DNA of 64,000 bases from Anoplolepis gracilipes (taxonomy: Eukaryota; Arthropoda; Insecta; Hymenoptera; Formicidae). The stretch spans positions 9,383,001-9,447,000 of the forward strand of contig NC_132971.1 of NCBI RefSeq assembly GCF_047496725.1, given 5' to 3'. The translations under genes and the position numbers were made by a program. Shown here in pieces: positions 1-9,829 of this stretch (its first letter is position 1; each line of letters starts with the position of its first letter). The notes below the pieces were generated by a model, which had not been told where the DNA came from, did not search any database, and saw only the letters and a program-made list of their open reading frames with translations.

Positions 1-683
1 CAATAATTTTAGCCGCTATTTTATTAAAGTTAGGCGGGTATGGTCTATTACGCTTTATTATAATATTTATTATTCAAAGGAATAAGTATAGATATGTAAT
101 TTTTAGAGTTGGGATTGTCGGGAGATTGTTTATTGGTATTTTATGTTTAGTTGAAATTGATATGAAGAGTTTGGTGGCTTATTCATCCGTTGTACATATG
201 AATATAATAATATGTTCAATATTAACAATAATAAAATTAGGATTTATTAGTGCTTATATTTTAATAATTTCGCATGGTTTATGTTCATCAGGTTTATTTT
301 TTATGGTGAATTTATATTATGAGCGGTCAGGGAGTCGATTGATTTTTTTTAATAAAGGAATATTAAATATTTTTCCATCTTTAAGAATTTGATGGTTTTT
401 ATTATGTGTTTCTAATTTTTCTTTTCCTTTTTCTTTAAATTTTTTTAGGGAAATTTTTATAATTAGAGTTTTAATTAGCTGGGAGATATTTATTATTATT
501 TATATAATAATGATTTGTTTTTTTAGGAGTGCTTATTCATTATATTTATATTCATATATTCAGCATGGGTTTAATTATTTTGAGGAAAAATTTTCAATAA
601 TCTATTTAAAAGATTATATGATTATTTTGATTCATTTAATTCCTTTAATTTTAATAATCTTAAATTTAAGTTTAATGCATTAA
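1..683 (+). CDS. nad4: NADH dehydrogenase subunit 4, 5'-truncated by window
   Basis: C-terminal part of mitochondrial complex I subunit 4, a proton-pumping inner-membrane protein. The first full codon is at position 3 and the frame runs to TAA at 681-683. It is open only with the invertebrate mitochondrial code (for example TGA at 390-392 is Trp). The start shows the conserved KLGGYGL motif of ND4, followed by hydrophobic helices. It sits upstream of trnH and nad5 on the same strand, the normal insect N-strand order. The 5' part and nad4L lie outside the window. No frameshift was seen. Confidence 0.95.
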
Positions 684-776
684 TTTAATTTTATTATATT
701 AGTTATTATTAATAATATTAATTTAATAAATAATTAAATGTTTATTATTTATTTTATTTTATTATAATTTTACTTA

Positions 777-843
777 ATTTAAGTAGTTTAAAATAAAATA
801 TTAATTTGTGAAATTAATGATATAGAGAAAATTTATCTTAGAT
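777..843 (+). tRNA. trnH: mitochondrial tRNA-His (GTG)
   Basis: It folds with acceptor ATTTAAG paired to CTTAGAT (one G-T pair), a TTAAT/ATTAA anticodon stem and loop TTGTGAA. It lies between nad4 and nad5 on the same strand as in most insects. The 93 bp before it (684-776) are A+T-rich with no gene. Confidence 0.9.
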
Positions 844-844
844 T

Positions 845-2506
845 ATTATAAATTTATTTATTTATTCATTTTTTATAATAATTATTTTTATATTATTTTT
901 TTTTATAAGGTTATATCTAAATTTAATGAATTTAAGATATATGATGGAGTGATTATTTTTTAATTTTAATTCAATTAATGTAGAATTTTATATTTTATTT
1001 GATTGAGTTTCATCATTATTTATTGGGGTAGTTATATTAATTTCATCAATAATCATATTATATAGAATAATTTATATGGGTGATGATATGTTTATTGATC
1101 GGTTTATTAAATTAGTAATTATATTTGTTTTATCAATAATTTTAATAATTATTAGCCCTAATTTAATTAGAATTTTATTTGGGTGGGATGGTTTAGGATT
1201 AACCTCTTATTGTTTAGTGATTTATTATCAGAATTATTTATCATATAATTCTGGTATAGTAACAGTTTTGTGCAACCGAATTGGGGATATTGGATTATTA
1301 ATAAGAATTGGATTAATATTTATATTTGGAAGTTGAGGTTTAAGTTTTATAAGGAATTCTAAGTTAATTTTAAGAATAATTGTTTTAGCAGCAGTTACAA
1401 AAAGTGCTCAAATTCCTTTTTCTGTTTGGTTACCAATAGCTATAGCAGCCCCAACCCCAGTGTCAGCTTTGGTTCATTCTTCAACTTTGGTCACTGCCGG
1501 GGTTTATTTAATAATTCGTTTTAATAAATATTTGATGAGCAGGGGTATTGAGAAAATTTTATTATATATTTCAGTTTTTACTATATTTATATCTGGGTTA
1601 ATGGCAAATTTTGAGAATGACTTAAAAAAAATTATTGCTTTGTCTACTTTAAGTCAGTTGGGGTTAATAATAATAATTTTAAGGTTAAGGTTTAATTTTT
1701 TAGCTTTTTTTCATCTTTTGACTCATGCAATTTTTAAGTCATTATTATTTATGTGTGCGGGGGTTATAATTCATTTAATGAATAATAATCAGGATATTCG
1801 GTTATGTGGTAATTTAAATGAATTTATCCCATTTACTATAATAAGATTTTATATTTCTAGATTGGCCTTAATGGGAGTTCCTTTTTTAGCCGGATTTTAT
1901 TCTAAAGATTTAATTATAGAAATTATTTATTTGAATAATATTAATATTTTTTTATTAATAATAATTACTTTGTCAATCTCTTTTACTGTATCATATTCTT
2001 TACGATTAATGTATTATGTTTATTTTGGTTCCTTTAAAAATTCAAGATTTTATTATTATAAAGAAGATAAATTAATGAATTTATCAATATTTGTTTTATT
2101 AATTTTAAGATTAATTAGAGGATCTATATTAATGTGAATATTTTTTTTTGATAATTATTTTTTATTTATGAATGTAGATGTAAAAATAACTACAATGTTT
2201 TTATTATTTGTGGGGGTATTGTTAAGATTAGTTGTATTTATTAAAAATTTAATTAATATATTAATATTTAGTTATTTTTTTAGATCAATATGATTTATAA
2301 ATTATATATATATATGAATTTATAGTCCTATTATAGTTTGAAGATTAAATATTTATGAGATAGATAAAATATGAGTTGAATTTATAGGAAAGAAAATTAT
2401 TTATAGAATAATAAATAGTTTAGTAATTAAAATAAAATTATTCAAAATTTATATATTTATTTTTATTTCAGTGTTAATTTTATTGATTATTTTTTTTATT
2501 AATTAA
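845..2506 (+). CDS. nad5: NADH dehydrogenase subunit 5
   Basis: Proton-pumping membrane subunit of respiratory complex I. The frame is uninterrupted from ATT at 845 (or 842, overlapping trnH by 2 nt) to TAA at 2504-2506 with the invertebrate mitochondrial code. About 553 residues is a usual insect length. Recognisable segments include FGWDGLGLTSYCLV near 1160 and ALVHSSTLVTAGVYL near 1465, the conserved antiporter-like core with its buried charged residues. It is followed by trnF. It appears intact, which suggests live mtDNA or a very recent copy. Confidence 0.95.
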
Positions 2507-2523
2507 TTTTTAAAGTGATTTAT

Positions 2524-2592
2524 ATTTAAATAGCTTAAATTTTTAAAGCATAATATTGAAGATATTAAGATAATAAGATTTTATTTTTAAAT
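2524..2592 (+). tRNA. trnF: mitochondrial tRNA-Phe (GAA)
   Basis: Acceptor ATTTAAA pairs with TTTAAAT. The D stem is GCTT/AAGC and the anticodon stem TAATA/TATTA encloses TTGAAGA. It is the first tRNA downstream of nad5 and the only one of this cluster on the nad5 strand. Confidence 0.9.
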
Positions 2593-2597
2593 AATTT

Positions 2598-2666
2598 ATT
2601 TATAAATAAAAAATTTATTATTTTTATAATGAAAATATAAGGTTTTATTAATTAAACTATATAAAT
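2598..2666 (-). tRNA. trnE: mitochondrial tRNA-Glu (TTC)
   Basis: On the minus strand, acceptor ATTTATA pairs with TATAAAT, the D stem is GTTT/AAAC and the anticodon loop TTTTCAT lies in a TTATA/TATAA stem. It is the last gene of the A-R-S1-N-E run. Confidence 0.9.
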
Positions 2667-2691
2667 TAATATAATAAATAATAAAGAAAAA

Positions 2692-2759
2692 TTAACTAGA
2701 ATTTTATAAATTCAATATAATTATTAACAATAATTTACCTCTTTTTTGGTTTTAGTTAA
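2692..2759 (-). tRNA. trnN: mitochondrial tRNA-Asn (GTT)
   Basis: Acceptor TTAACTA pairs perfectly with TAGTTAA and the anticodon loop carries GTT. In the ancestral insect order trnN precedes trnS1. Here it follows trnS1, so the two have exchanged places. Confidence 0.88.
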
Positions 2760-2789
2760 TAATTTTAATTAAGCATTTATTAAATTTAT

Positions 2790-2847
2790 GAAATAAAATG
2801 AAATCTTTCATTAAATATTGAGTTAGAAGCTCAAGAAGTATTATTTC
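2790..2847 (-). tRNA. trnS1: mitochondrial tRNA-Ser1 (TCT), lacking a D stem
   Basis: A short 58-nt tRNA on the minus strand. Acceptor GAAATAA pairs with TTATTTC and a perfect TTGAG/CTCAA anticodon stem encloses CTTCTAA, anticodon TCT. No D stem can be drawn, as is normal for this tRNA. TCT instead of GCT is common in Hymenoptera. Confidence 0.85.
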
Positions 2848-2868
2848 AAAAACTTTACTTGAAGTGGC

Positions 2869-2937
2869 TCTTTTAGATTAATTAAAATTAATCAAATTTT
2901 TAAGTCGAAATTAAATGTAATTATTTACTTTAAAAGA
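2869..2937 (-). tRNA. trnR: mitochondrial tRNA-Arg (TCG)
   Basis: Acceptor TCTTTTA pairs with TAAAAGA. The D stem is GTAA/TTAC, the anticodon loop TTTCGAC sits in TTTAA/TTAAA, and there is a strong GATTAA/TTAATC T stem. Confidence 0.9.
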
Positions 2938-2943
2938 AAAATT

Positions 2944-3017
2944 AAGATTTAAATATTAAGATATTTAATTTTTAATTGCAATTTAAATGTTATTCTTTCG
3001 TGTTTAACTAAAATCCT
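2944..3017 (-). tRNA. trnA: mitochondrial tRNA-Ala (TGC)
   Basis: Acceptor AGGATTT pairs with AAATCTT (one G-T), the D stem is GTTA/TAAC, and the anticodon stem TTTAA/TTAAA encloses ATTGCAA. It lies directly after nad3, its ancestral place. Confidence 0.88.
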
Positions 3018-3072
3018 ATATAAAATTTATTAATAATAAAGAATAAATTTATTAATATAAGAATTAAAGATT

Positions 3073-3429
3073 TTAATTAGTTTTTCAATCAATTGATTTT
3101 TCTAAGTATTCAATGATTAGGCCAGAAATTAGAATAAAAATAAACAATAATGAAGAAAAAATAATAATTTTATTTATAAAATATAATATGTAAATTAGTG
3201 GAATTAATAGGGTAATTTCAATATCAAAAATTAAAAAAATTAAACTAATTAAAAAAAATTGAATTCTAAATGGGAGTCGAGAATTAGATAGGGGATCAAA
3301 TCCACATTCAAATGGTGAAATTTTTTCTCGATTTGATAATGATTTAGATGAGATAAATAAATTAATTAATAAAATTAGAGTTGATAAAATAATAAAAAAT
3401 ATAATTATGTAAATAAAAGTTAAAATTAT
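3073..3429 (-). CDS. nad3: NADH dehydrogenase subunit 3
   Basis: Small complex I membrane subunit. The minus-strand frame runs from ATA at 3429 to TAA at 3075-3073, about 118 residues and of usual length. It contains the conserved FECGFDP motif with the reactive loop cysteine and ends in EKSIDWK. The chosen start overlaps trnG by 2 nt; a later start would shorten the protein below family length. No frameshift was found. Confidence 0.93.
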
Positions 3430-3496
3430 TTATATTAAAATTTTATTAATTTTTTTAATTGGAAATTAAATGTAATATGAAATATACTATATAAAT
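3428..3496 (-). tRNA. trnG: mitochondrial tRNA-Gly (TCC)
   Basis: Acceptor ATTTATA pairs with TATAAAT and the anticodon loop has TCC in TTTCCAA. It lies between cox3 and nad3 as in most insects. Confidence 0.88.
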
Positions 3497-3535
3497 TTAT
3501 ATAAGGTAATAAATTAATTTAAATTAGATAATATT

Positions 3536-4324
3536 TTAGTATCTTCATCAATAAATAGAGATATATAAAAATAATCAAACAACATCTACAAAATGTCAGT
3601 ATCAGGCTGCTGCTTCAAAGCCAAAATGGTGGGATCTTCTAAAATGAAGAAAATTTATACGAAGAAGACAAATTGAAAGAAATAATGTTCCAATAATTAC
3701 ATGAATTCCATGGAATCCAGTAGCTAAAAAAAAGGTTGATCCATAGATAGAGTCAGCAATTGAAAAAGGAGATTCAAAATATTCAATTATTTGTAGGGAG
3801 GTAAAATAAATTCCAAGTATAATTGTTAATAAGAGACTTTGGTGTCTTTCATTAAAGTTTTTATTTAAGATAGAATGATGTGCTCAGGTTTCTGTCATGC
3901 CAGAGGATAAAAGAATAATAGTATTTATTAGAGGGATATCAAATGGATTGAATGGTTTAATTCCTAAGGGTGGTCATAATTGACCAATTTCTATGGAAGG
4001 GGCTAAGGAAGAGTGAAAGTAAGCTCAGAAGAAGGAAATAAAAAAAAAAATTTCTGAAATAATAAATAAAATTATTCCTAAGCGAAGACCAATATATACA
4101 TTAATTGTGTGGGATCCTTGAAATGTTGATTCTCGTGTTACATCTCGCCATCATTGATATATACATAATAAAGTACAAGGAATAGAAATTATGATTAAAT
4201 AATCTAATTTATGAAATCATATAATTATTGAAATTAAGTTATTAAATAATCTAAAAGAAATAATGATAGGTCAAGGTCTAACTGATACTAAATGAAAGGA
4301 ATGATTTTGGTGTAATTTTGTCAT
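3536..4324 (-). CDS. cox3: cytochrome c oxidase subunit III
   Basis: Complex IV core subunit. The minus-strand frame runs from ATG at 4324 to TAA at 3538-3536, 262 residues with mitochondrial code and no frameshift. The N-terminus reads MTKLHQNHSFHLV. Further on are the conserved FHGIHV and FGFEAAAWYWHFVDVVW signatures of subunit III. It is followed by trnG, the standard order. Confidence 0.96.
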
Positions 4325-4398
4325 AATGATAATATTAAGAAATTTGATTATAATTATTATTTATTTATTTATTTATTTATTTGAAATAGTTAAATTAA

Positions 4399-5067
4399 TT
4401 AAACTTCTCTTCTGTATAATGTAGAGAGGATAGTAAATACATAGGCTTGAATAATTGATACAGATAATTCAAGAATAAATAATAAAAGTTGAGAAAAAAT
4501 TATAATTAAAAAAATAAAGAAATTACTGATAATTTGTCCAGAGGACCCAAGTAATGATAAAAGTAAGTGGCCTGCAATTATATTAGCTGTCAAACGAATT
4601 GCTAGTGTAAAAGGCCGGATAATTAGACTGATTGATTCAATAATAACTATAAATGGCATTAGGATGAATGGGGTTCCTTGAGGGGTAAGATGTGAAAAGA
4701 AGTCATTAGTATAATTTAAAATTCTAAATAATATTATAGAAATCCATAGGGATAGGGATAAAGAAAGACTAAAACTTAAGTGACTAGAAGATGTAAAGAC
4801 ATAGGGAAATAAGCCTATGAAATTATTTACAATAATAAATAAAAATAAGCTAATAAAAATAATTAAATTAGAGTAGGAATAATTAATTAAAATTTTAAAT
4901 TCTTTTATTAGAAAATTTAATAAAAAATTAAAAAATATATGTAGACGAGAGGGAATAAGTCAATATTGGTATGGAAAAATAAGAAAAATAATTAAAGTTC
5001 TTAGTCAGTTTAAAGAAAGGTCAATTCTAGTTGAGGGATCAAAAATAGAAAATAAATTTATTATCAT
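4399..5067 (-). CDS. atp6: ATP synthase subunit a (ATP6)
   Basis: Proton-channel subunit of the F0 sector. I chose ATG at 5067 because the first residues (MMINLFSIFDPST) match the family start and because it gives the typical 7-nt overlap with atp8; ATG at 5079 is in frame but would lengthen the overlap to 19 nt. About 222 residues. The essential-arginine helix appears as LAIRLTANIIAGHLLL. Stop TAA at 4401-4399. Confidence 0.95.
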
Positions 5068-5222
5068 CTTCAAGTTCATTTTTTAGGATCATTTAAAATT
5101 TTATTATTATAACTAATTTTTAAATTGATAGGATAAAAATAAATAATACTTAAAATTACAAAAAGTGAAGATATAGATAAAATTAATATTATTGCTCATA
5201 TTATAGGTATTATATGTGGTAT
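5061..5222 (-). CDS. atp8: ATP synthase subunit 8
   Basis: A 53-residue frame from ATA at 5222 to TAA at 5063-5061, starting MPHMMPMMW with mitochondrial code (ATA = Met, TGA = Trp). It has one membrane helix then a polar tail ending in WTWRW-like residues. It overlaps atp6 by 7 nt, so the two are probably made from one bicistronic mRNA. Confidence 0.92.
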
Positions 5223-5223
5223 A

Positions 5224-5297
5224 AAAGAATATTTTTATAAAAATAAAAATATTTTTAAACTGACAATTTAATGTTTTTAATATTAAACTAATTCTTT
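5224..5297 (-). tRNA. trnD: mitochondrial tRNA-Asp (GTC)
   Basis: Acceptor AAAGAAT pairs with ATTCTTT and the anticodon loop TTGTCAG lies in a TTAAA/TTTAA stem. It is followed by atp8. Confidence 0.88.
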
Positions 5298-5298
5298 A

Positions 5299-5370
5299 CA
5301 TTAAAAATAGGGTGTTAAATCTATTATAATTTGACTTAAAAAATCAAAACTTACTTTCAGTCATTTAATG
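5299..5370 (-). tRNA. trnK: mitochondrial tRNA-Lys (TTT)
   Basis: Acceptor CATTAAA pairs with TTTAATG. The D arm begins GACTGAAAG, typical of insect trnK. Anticodon TTT lies in a TTGAT/GTCAA stem with one G-T. Most insects have CTT here; TTT is frequent in Hymenoptera. The K-D order is ancestral. Confidence 0.88.
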
Positions 5371-5404
5371 AATGTAAAAATTATATTTTATAGTTATTAA
5401 TTAT

Positions 5405-6085
5405 TTAATTAAAACAAAGGAGTCAATTTTTAAAGTTAAAAAAGTTTGTTGATTCAATAACAATGGGTATAAATCTATGGTTTATGCCGCAAATTTCTGA
5501 ACATTGGCCAAAAAAAAGACCTGGTCGGTTCATAATTAATATTGATTGATTTAATCGTCCAGGTGTAGAATCTATTTTAATTCCTAAAGATGGGACTGTT
5601 CAGGCATGAATTACATCTATAGAAGTTGTTAAAATACGAATGGGATAATTATAAGGAAGGACACAACGATTATCTACGTCTAATAGGCGAAATTCATTAA
5701 AGATTAATTCATTAGTGGGGATTATAAATGAATCAAATTCAATATTCAAAAAATCTGAGAGTTCATATCTTCAATATCATTGATGTCCAATAGATTTTAG
5801 AGTAATTTTATTATTAAATATTTCATCAGTTAAATATAAAATTTTAATTGATGGGATTGCAATAAAAATTAAAATAAATATTGGAAAAATAGTTCAAATT
5901 AATTCAATAGTGTGTCCTTGAAGTATAAATCGATTAATAAATTTATTATTAATTATTGAAATTATAATAAAAAGAATTAGTAAAGTAATAAAAATTAAAA
6001 TTATTATAGTAAAATCATGAAAAAAAATTATTATATCATATGTAGGCGAGTTAGAATTTTGAAGAGAAATTATTCAGGTATTTAT
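5405..6085 (-). CDS. cox2: cytochrome c oxidase subunit II
   Basis: Complex IV subunit with the CuA electron-entry site. ATA start at 6085 (MNTWIISLQNSNSPTYDM) and TAA at 5407-5405 give 226 residues. Two N-terminal membrane helices precede the cupredoxin domain. The CuA ligands are seen in the GQCSEICGINHRFMP segment, and the aromatic GHQWYWRYE stretch is intact. It is flanked by trnL2 and trnK as usual. Confidence 0.96.
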
Positions 6086-6086
6086 T

Positions 6087-6151
6087 TTTAATAAAAGAAT
6101 TTATCTTTATATATAGAGTTTAAATCTATTGCACTAATCTGCCATATTAAA
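6087..6151 (-). tRNA. trnL2: mitochondrial tRNA-Leu2 (TAA)
   Basis: Acceptor TTTAATA pairs with TATTAAA. The body begins TGGCAGATTAGTGCAAT, the usual insect tRNA-Leu pattern, with anticodon TAA. It lies between cox1 and cox2. Confidence 0.9.
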
Positions 6152-6175
6152 ATTTTTTAAGTTAATAAATATTAA

Positions 6176-7705
6176 TTAAATTGAAGGAATTTCATTATAT
6201 CTATGATTAACAGGTGGAAATTTTCTTAATCATTCTAATGAAGGATTTAAATAAAATATGTTTAAGACAAGGCGTTTAGACGATAGAGCCTCCCAAATTA
6301 AATATATTAAAAAAATTAATCTAATGATGGAAACTAATGAACCAATTGAAGAAATAATATTTCATGAAAGGTAAGTGTCCGGGTACTCTGAATATCGTCG
6401 AGGCATGCCTCTTAATCCTAAAAAATGTTGAGGAAAAAATGTTAAATTAACGCCTACAAATATTGAGATAAATTGAATATTTAAAAAATAATTATTTAAA
6501 GAATATCCTGTAATAAGAGGGAATCAGTGAATAAATCTAGCAATAATAGCAAATACGGCCCCTATAGAAAGAACATAATGAAAGTGGGCAACAACATAAT
6601 ATGTATCATGAAGAATAATATCAATTGAGGAATTGGATAATATAATTCCAGTTAATCCTCCTATTGTGAATAAAAAAATAAATCCTATAGCCCATCAAAG
6701 AGAGGAATTATAATTAATTTTTGTGCCATGAAGTGTTGTAATTCAACTAAAAATTTTAATTCCTGTTGGAATTGCAATAATTATTGTTGCAGAAGTAAAA
6801 TAAGCCCGAGTATCAACATCTAATCCAATAGTAAATATGTGATGAGCCCAAACAATAAAGCCTAAGAATCCAATTGCTATTAGGGCATAGATTATTCCTA
6901 AAGCACCAAAAGTTTCTTTTTTTCCTCTTTCATTTATGATAATGTGGGAAATTAGCCCAAATCCTGGAAGAATAAGAATATAAACTTCGGGGTGACCAAA
7001 AAACCAAAATAAATGTTGATAAAGAATGGGATCGCCCCCACCTGATGGATCAAAAAATGAAGTATTTAAATTTCGATCTGTTAAAAGTATTGTGATTGCT
7101 CCGGCTAAAACTGGGAGAGATAGAAGTAGGAGAATTGCTGTAATGAAAATCGATCAAACTAAAAGAGGTATTTTATCAATTGAAAGGAATTTGTGATGTA
7201 TGTTTAAGATTGTAGAAATAAAATTAATAGCCCCTAGAATAGAAGATATTCCGGCGATATGAAGAGAAAAAATTGTTAAATCTACTGAAGGACCATTATG
7301 AAATATATTAGAGGCTAGAGGAGGGTAGACTGTTCACCCAGTTCCAGTTCCATCATTAATAAAATTACTTAATAAAAGTAAAGAGAGTGAGGGAGGCAAG
7401 AGTCAAAAACTTATATTATTTATTCGAGGATAGGCTATATCTGGAGAGCCAAGTATTAAAGGAACAAGAAAATTTCCGAACCCCCCAATTATAAATGGTA
7501 TAACTATAAAGAAAATTATAATAAATGCATGTCTAGTAACTATTGAATTATAAATTTGATCATTATTAATTAGTGCATTAGATGATCCTAGTTCTAAACG
7601 AATAATTATTCTTATAGAAGATCCAATTATCCCGGCTCAAATTGCAAATAGAAAATATAGAATGCCGATATCTTTATGATTAGTTGAATAAAGTCACTTA
7701 TTCAT
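6176..7705 (-). CDS. cox1: cytochrome c oxidase subunit I
   Basis: Catalytic subunit of complex IV. ATG at 7705 (MNKWLYSTNHKDIG) to TAA at 6178-6176 gives 509 residues without a frameshift in mitochondrial code. Its length and end are normal for insects. An intact cox1 argues that this segment is either true mtDNA or too young a nuclear copy to have decayed. Confidence 0.97.
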
Positions 7706-7765
7706 AGAATGTTTTTATTGATAATAAAATTATTTATTAAATTTAAGTGATATAATATAATAATA

Positions 7766-7831
7766 AATATCATGTCTGATTTAAGTAATAAATTGTAAAT
7801 TTATTTAAGAAAATTTTAATTTTCTGATATT
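7766..7831 (+). tRNA. trnY: mitochondrial tRNA-Tyr (GTA)
   Basis: Acceptor AATATCA pairs with TGATATT, the anticodon stem ATAAA/TTTAT encloses TTGTAAA, and the T stem is GAAAA/TTTTC. It lies beside cox1 on the opposite strand, as in the ancestral order. Confidence 0.9.
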
Positions 7832-7858
7832 ATATATTATAAAAATAATGATTTTTAT

Positions 7859-7928
7859 ATATTTTATAGTTTAATTAAAATATTAAATTGCAAATTTAAA
7901 GAAATTTTTAATAAAAAAATTAAAATAT
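7859..7928 (+). tRNA. trnC: mitochondrial tRNA-Cys (GCA)
   Basis: Acceptor ATATTTT pairs with AAAATAT and anticodon stem TTAAA/TTTAA encloses TTGCAAA. trnW should follow towards nad2, but 7,929-7,997 shows no TCA anticodon arm, so trnW is missing or destroyed at this junction. Confidence 0.85.
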
Positions 7929-7958
7929 TAAAATCTTTAAGATTTAAAAATTTTAAAA

Positions 7959-8003
7959 ATTTTATTGTAAACCCACAATAAAATTGTGGGTTTACAATAA
8001 AAT
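7959..8003. repeat. near-perfect palindromic hairpin at the nad2 break
   Basis: Two 21-nt arms around a 3-nt loop, with GTAAACCCACAAT facing ATTGTGGGTTTAC. It sits where nad2 stops matching its right-hand copy and where trnW is expected. It may be a replication or template-switch scar. Confidence 0.85.
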
Positions 8004-8565
8004 TAATATTTATCCGGTCAATCGAAGAAAACATTTGGTTAATTGAAGAAAATCTTAATAAAATTTTAAAATTTATTGAATTAATTATTTTAAAGGCGGA
8101 GATAAATGCAGATGTTAAAATTATAAAATATAGTAAAAAAATTGGAGGGTTAATAAGTGAAATTATGTATAAAGGAATAATTTTTTGAATTGTTAAAAAA
8201 ATAAATAATGAATATCAATCTAAAAAAATAGCTACAGAAGGGATTCATGAATGAAATGGGGGGATCCCTAATTTAATTATAATAGAGATAAAAAAATTGA
8301 TTATAATAAAATTTATTTGTATATATATAAAATTATTAATAATTAAAGTTAACATTATTATTAAGGAAGCTAAAGCTTGAATGAGATAATATAAAAAAAT
8401 AATTTTTTTATTTTTTAATTTAATTGATAAAAAACAAATGAATAAAAAATTATTAATTTCCATAATAATACAAATTATTAATAAATCGTATAAAAATAAA
8501 GAAATAAAAGAAAAATAAATTAAATAAGACATTAAAAAAAATTTTATGAATAAATTATGATGCAT
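7998..8565 (-). pseudogene. nad2: nad2, 5' portion only (left copy)
   Basis: This is the N-terminal 60% of NADH dehydrogenase subunit 2, starting MHHNLFIKFFLMSY at ATG 8565 and containing ALASLIIMLTLI and KLGIPPFHSW. It is the mirror of 12,316-12,883. At 7,998 the gene stops and the palindromic hairpin follows, so the C-terminal third, normally followed by trnW, is absent. As it stands it could not make a full subunit. Confidence 0.85.
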
Positions 8566-8624
8566 ATAAATAAAATTAATTTTTTAGTTGTATTAAACTT
8601 TGAATAAATATTGAATATTAATAT

Positions 8625-8695
8625 TATATTTTAATGTATTATAAAGCATAAAAATTTTTGAAATTTTTTGAGATAGTTTAAATCTATTAAATATA
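8625..8695 (+). tRNA. trnQ: mitochondrial tRNA-Gln (TTG), left copy
   Basis: Mirror copy of the trnQ at 12,186-12,256. Acceptor TATATTT pairs with AAATATA and the anticodon loop carries TTG. It lies on the strand opposite trnI and trnM, as expected. Confidence 0.88.
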
Positions 8696-8709
8696 AAAAA
8701 ATTAATTTA

Positions 8710-8777
8710 AATGAAAACATATATAAATTATGTATGATTTATTCTATCAAAATAATCCTTTTATCAGGCATATCATT
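8710..8777 (-). tRNA. trnI: mitochondrial tRNA-Ile (GAT), left copy
   Basis: Begins AATGATATGCCTGATAAAAG, the usual insect trnI pattern. Anticodon GAT lies in a TTATT/AATAA-type stem. Mirror of 12,104-12,171. Confidence 0.9.
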
Positions 8778-8827
8778 AAATAAATTTTTAGTTATTAATA
8801 AAATTTAAATAGCAAAAATAATTAATT

Positions 8828-8899
8828 AAATAAGAGAAAGATAAAATTTCTATATTTAGGGTATGAACCTAAAAGCTTAGAGAATTAGCTTACTTACTT
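8828..8899 (-). tRNA. trnM: mitochondrial tRNA-Met (CAT), left copy
   Basis: Acceptor AAGTAAG pairs with CTTATTT, the D stem is AGCT/AGCT, and TTAGG/CCTAA encloses TTCATAC. Together with trnI and trnQ it gives the order M-I-Q reading away from the control region. Mirror of 11,982-12,053. Confidence 0.9.
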
Positions 8900-9829
8900 T
8901 AATTAAATAAATATAAATTAGTATAATATTTTTGAAAATTGACTATTAATCATTAGTTAAAATTAAATATGATAAGTAAATTTAATTTAAAAAAAGGTTA
9001 TAAGTAAATTTAAATAAATAATTTAAATTAAATTTGTATTAGTAAAAATAATAAAAGAATTTATTAAAATTAAAGTAGTTATAAAGATTAATTAATAAAT
9101 TAAATAATAAAATATTATAAATAAAATTATTATAAAAATTGATTTTTTAAAAATAATTAGTTATTATAGAATTAAAAAAGTATAATTAGTTAAAATAAAA
9201 TTCAGAGGGAGAGAGTAATTTTATTTAAATTTAATAATTGACTATTTTAATTATATGTATTTATAAAAAAAAAATATATTATTAAAATTAAAATTAAAAA
9301 ACTTATCTATAAATAAAATAATTAATAATAATTAAAAATCTTATTTATATAAATTTAAGGAGAGTATTTTATAGAAAGTAAAAAAAATTAAAAATTTAAG
9401 TTTTTATTTATATATACATTAATATTATTTAATAATTATTATTTAATGTTAATAAAATATTTTAATTATTTTTATAAATATATAATTAATTATATATATT
9501 TAAAATATTTAATTAACATTAATTATTTAATATTAATTAATTAAAACTTATTAATCATTATTTTTAATTTAAAATATTAAAAACCTAAAATATAGAAAAA
9601 AAAAATTATTTATTAATAAAATATTTTAATATATTTAAATAATTATTAATAATTAATAATAATGATAATAATACAAAAAAGGGGGGGGGAATATTATTTA
9701 ATTTTTTTTTTTATGTATATTATAAATTAAATTTTATATTCATATTAAATTTAAATTTAAATTATTTTTATAATTTGTTTTTAATAATTAATAAATATAA
9801 TTACAAAATTAATTTTTTTTTTTAATTTA
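8900..9829. other. mitochondrial A+T-rich control region (left copy)
   Basis: About 0.9 kb of almost pure A+T between trnM and rrnS, the place of the insect control region (replication and transcription origin). It has poly-T/poly-A runs, a G8 run near 9,680 and TATA-rich stretches. The part to 9,578 is mirrored on the right. The rrnS boundary is approximate. Confidence 0.75.

Larger units (their letters stand above)
7998..9578 (+). repeat. left arm of a 1,581-bp mitochondrial inverted repeat
   Basis: Every position x in this arm pairs with 20,881 - x in the right arm (11,303-12,883). The nad2 reading frames of the two arms are identical, and the tRNA and control-region stretches I compared match without gaps. 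The arm contains the nad2 5' part, trnQ, trnI, trnM and part of the control region. The unrepeated centre (9,579-11,302) holds the rest of the control region, rrnS, trnV and the 5' part of rrnL. Confidence 0.93.
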
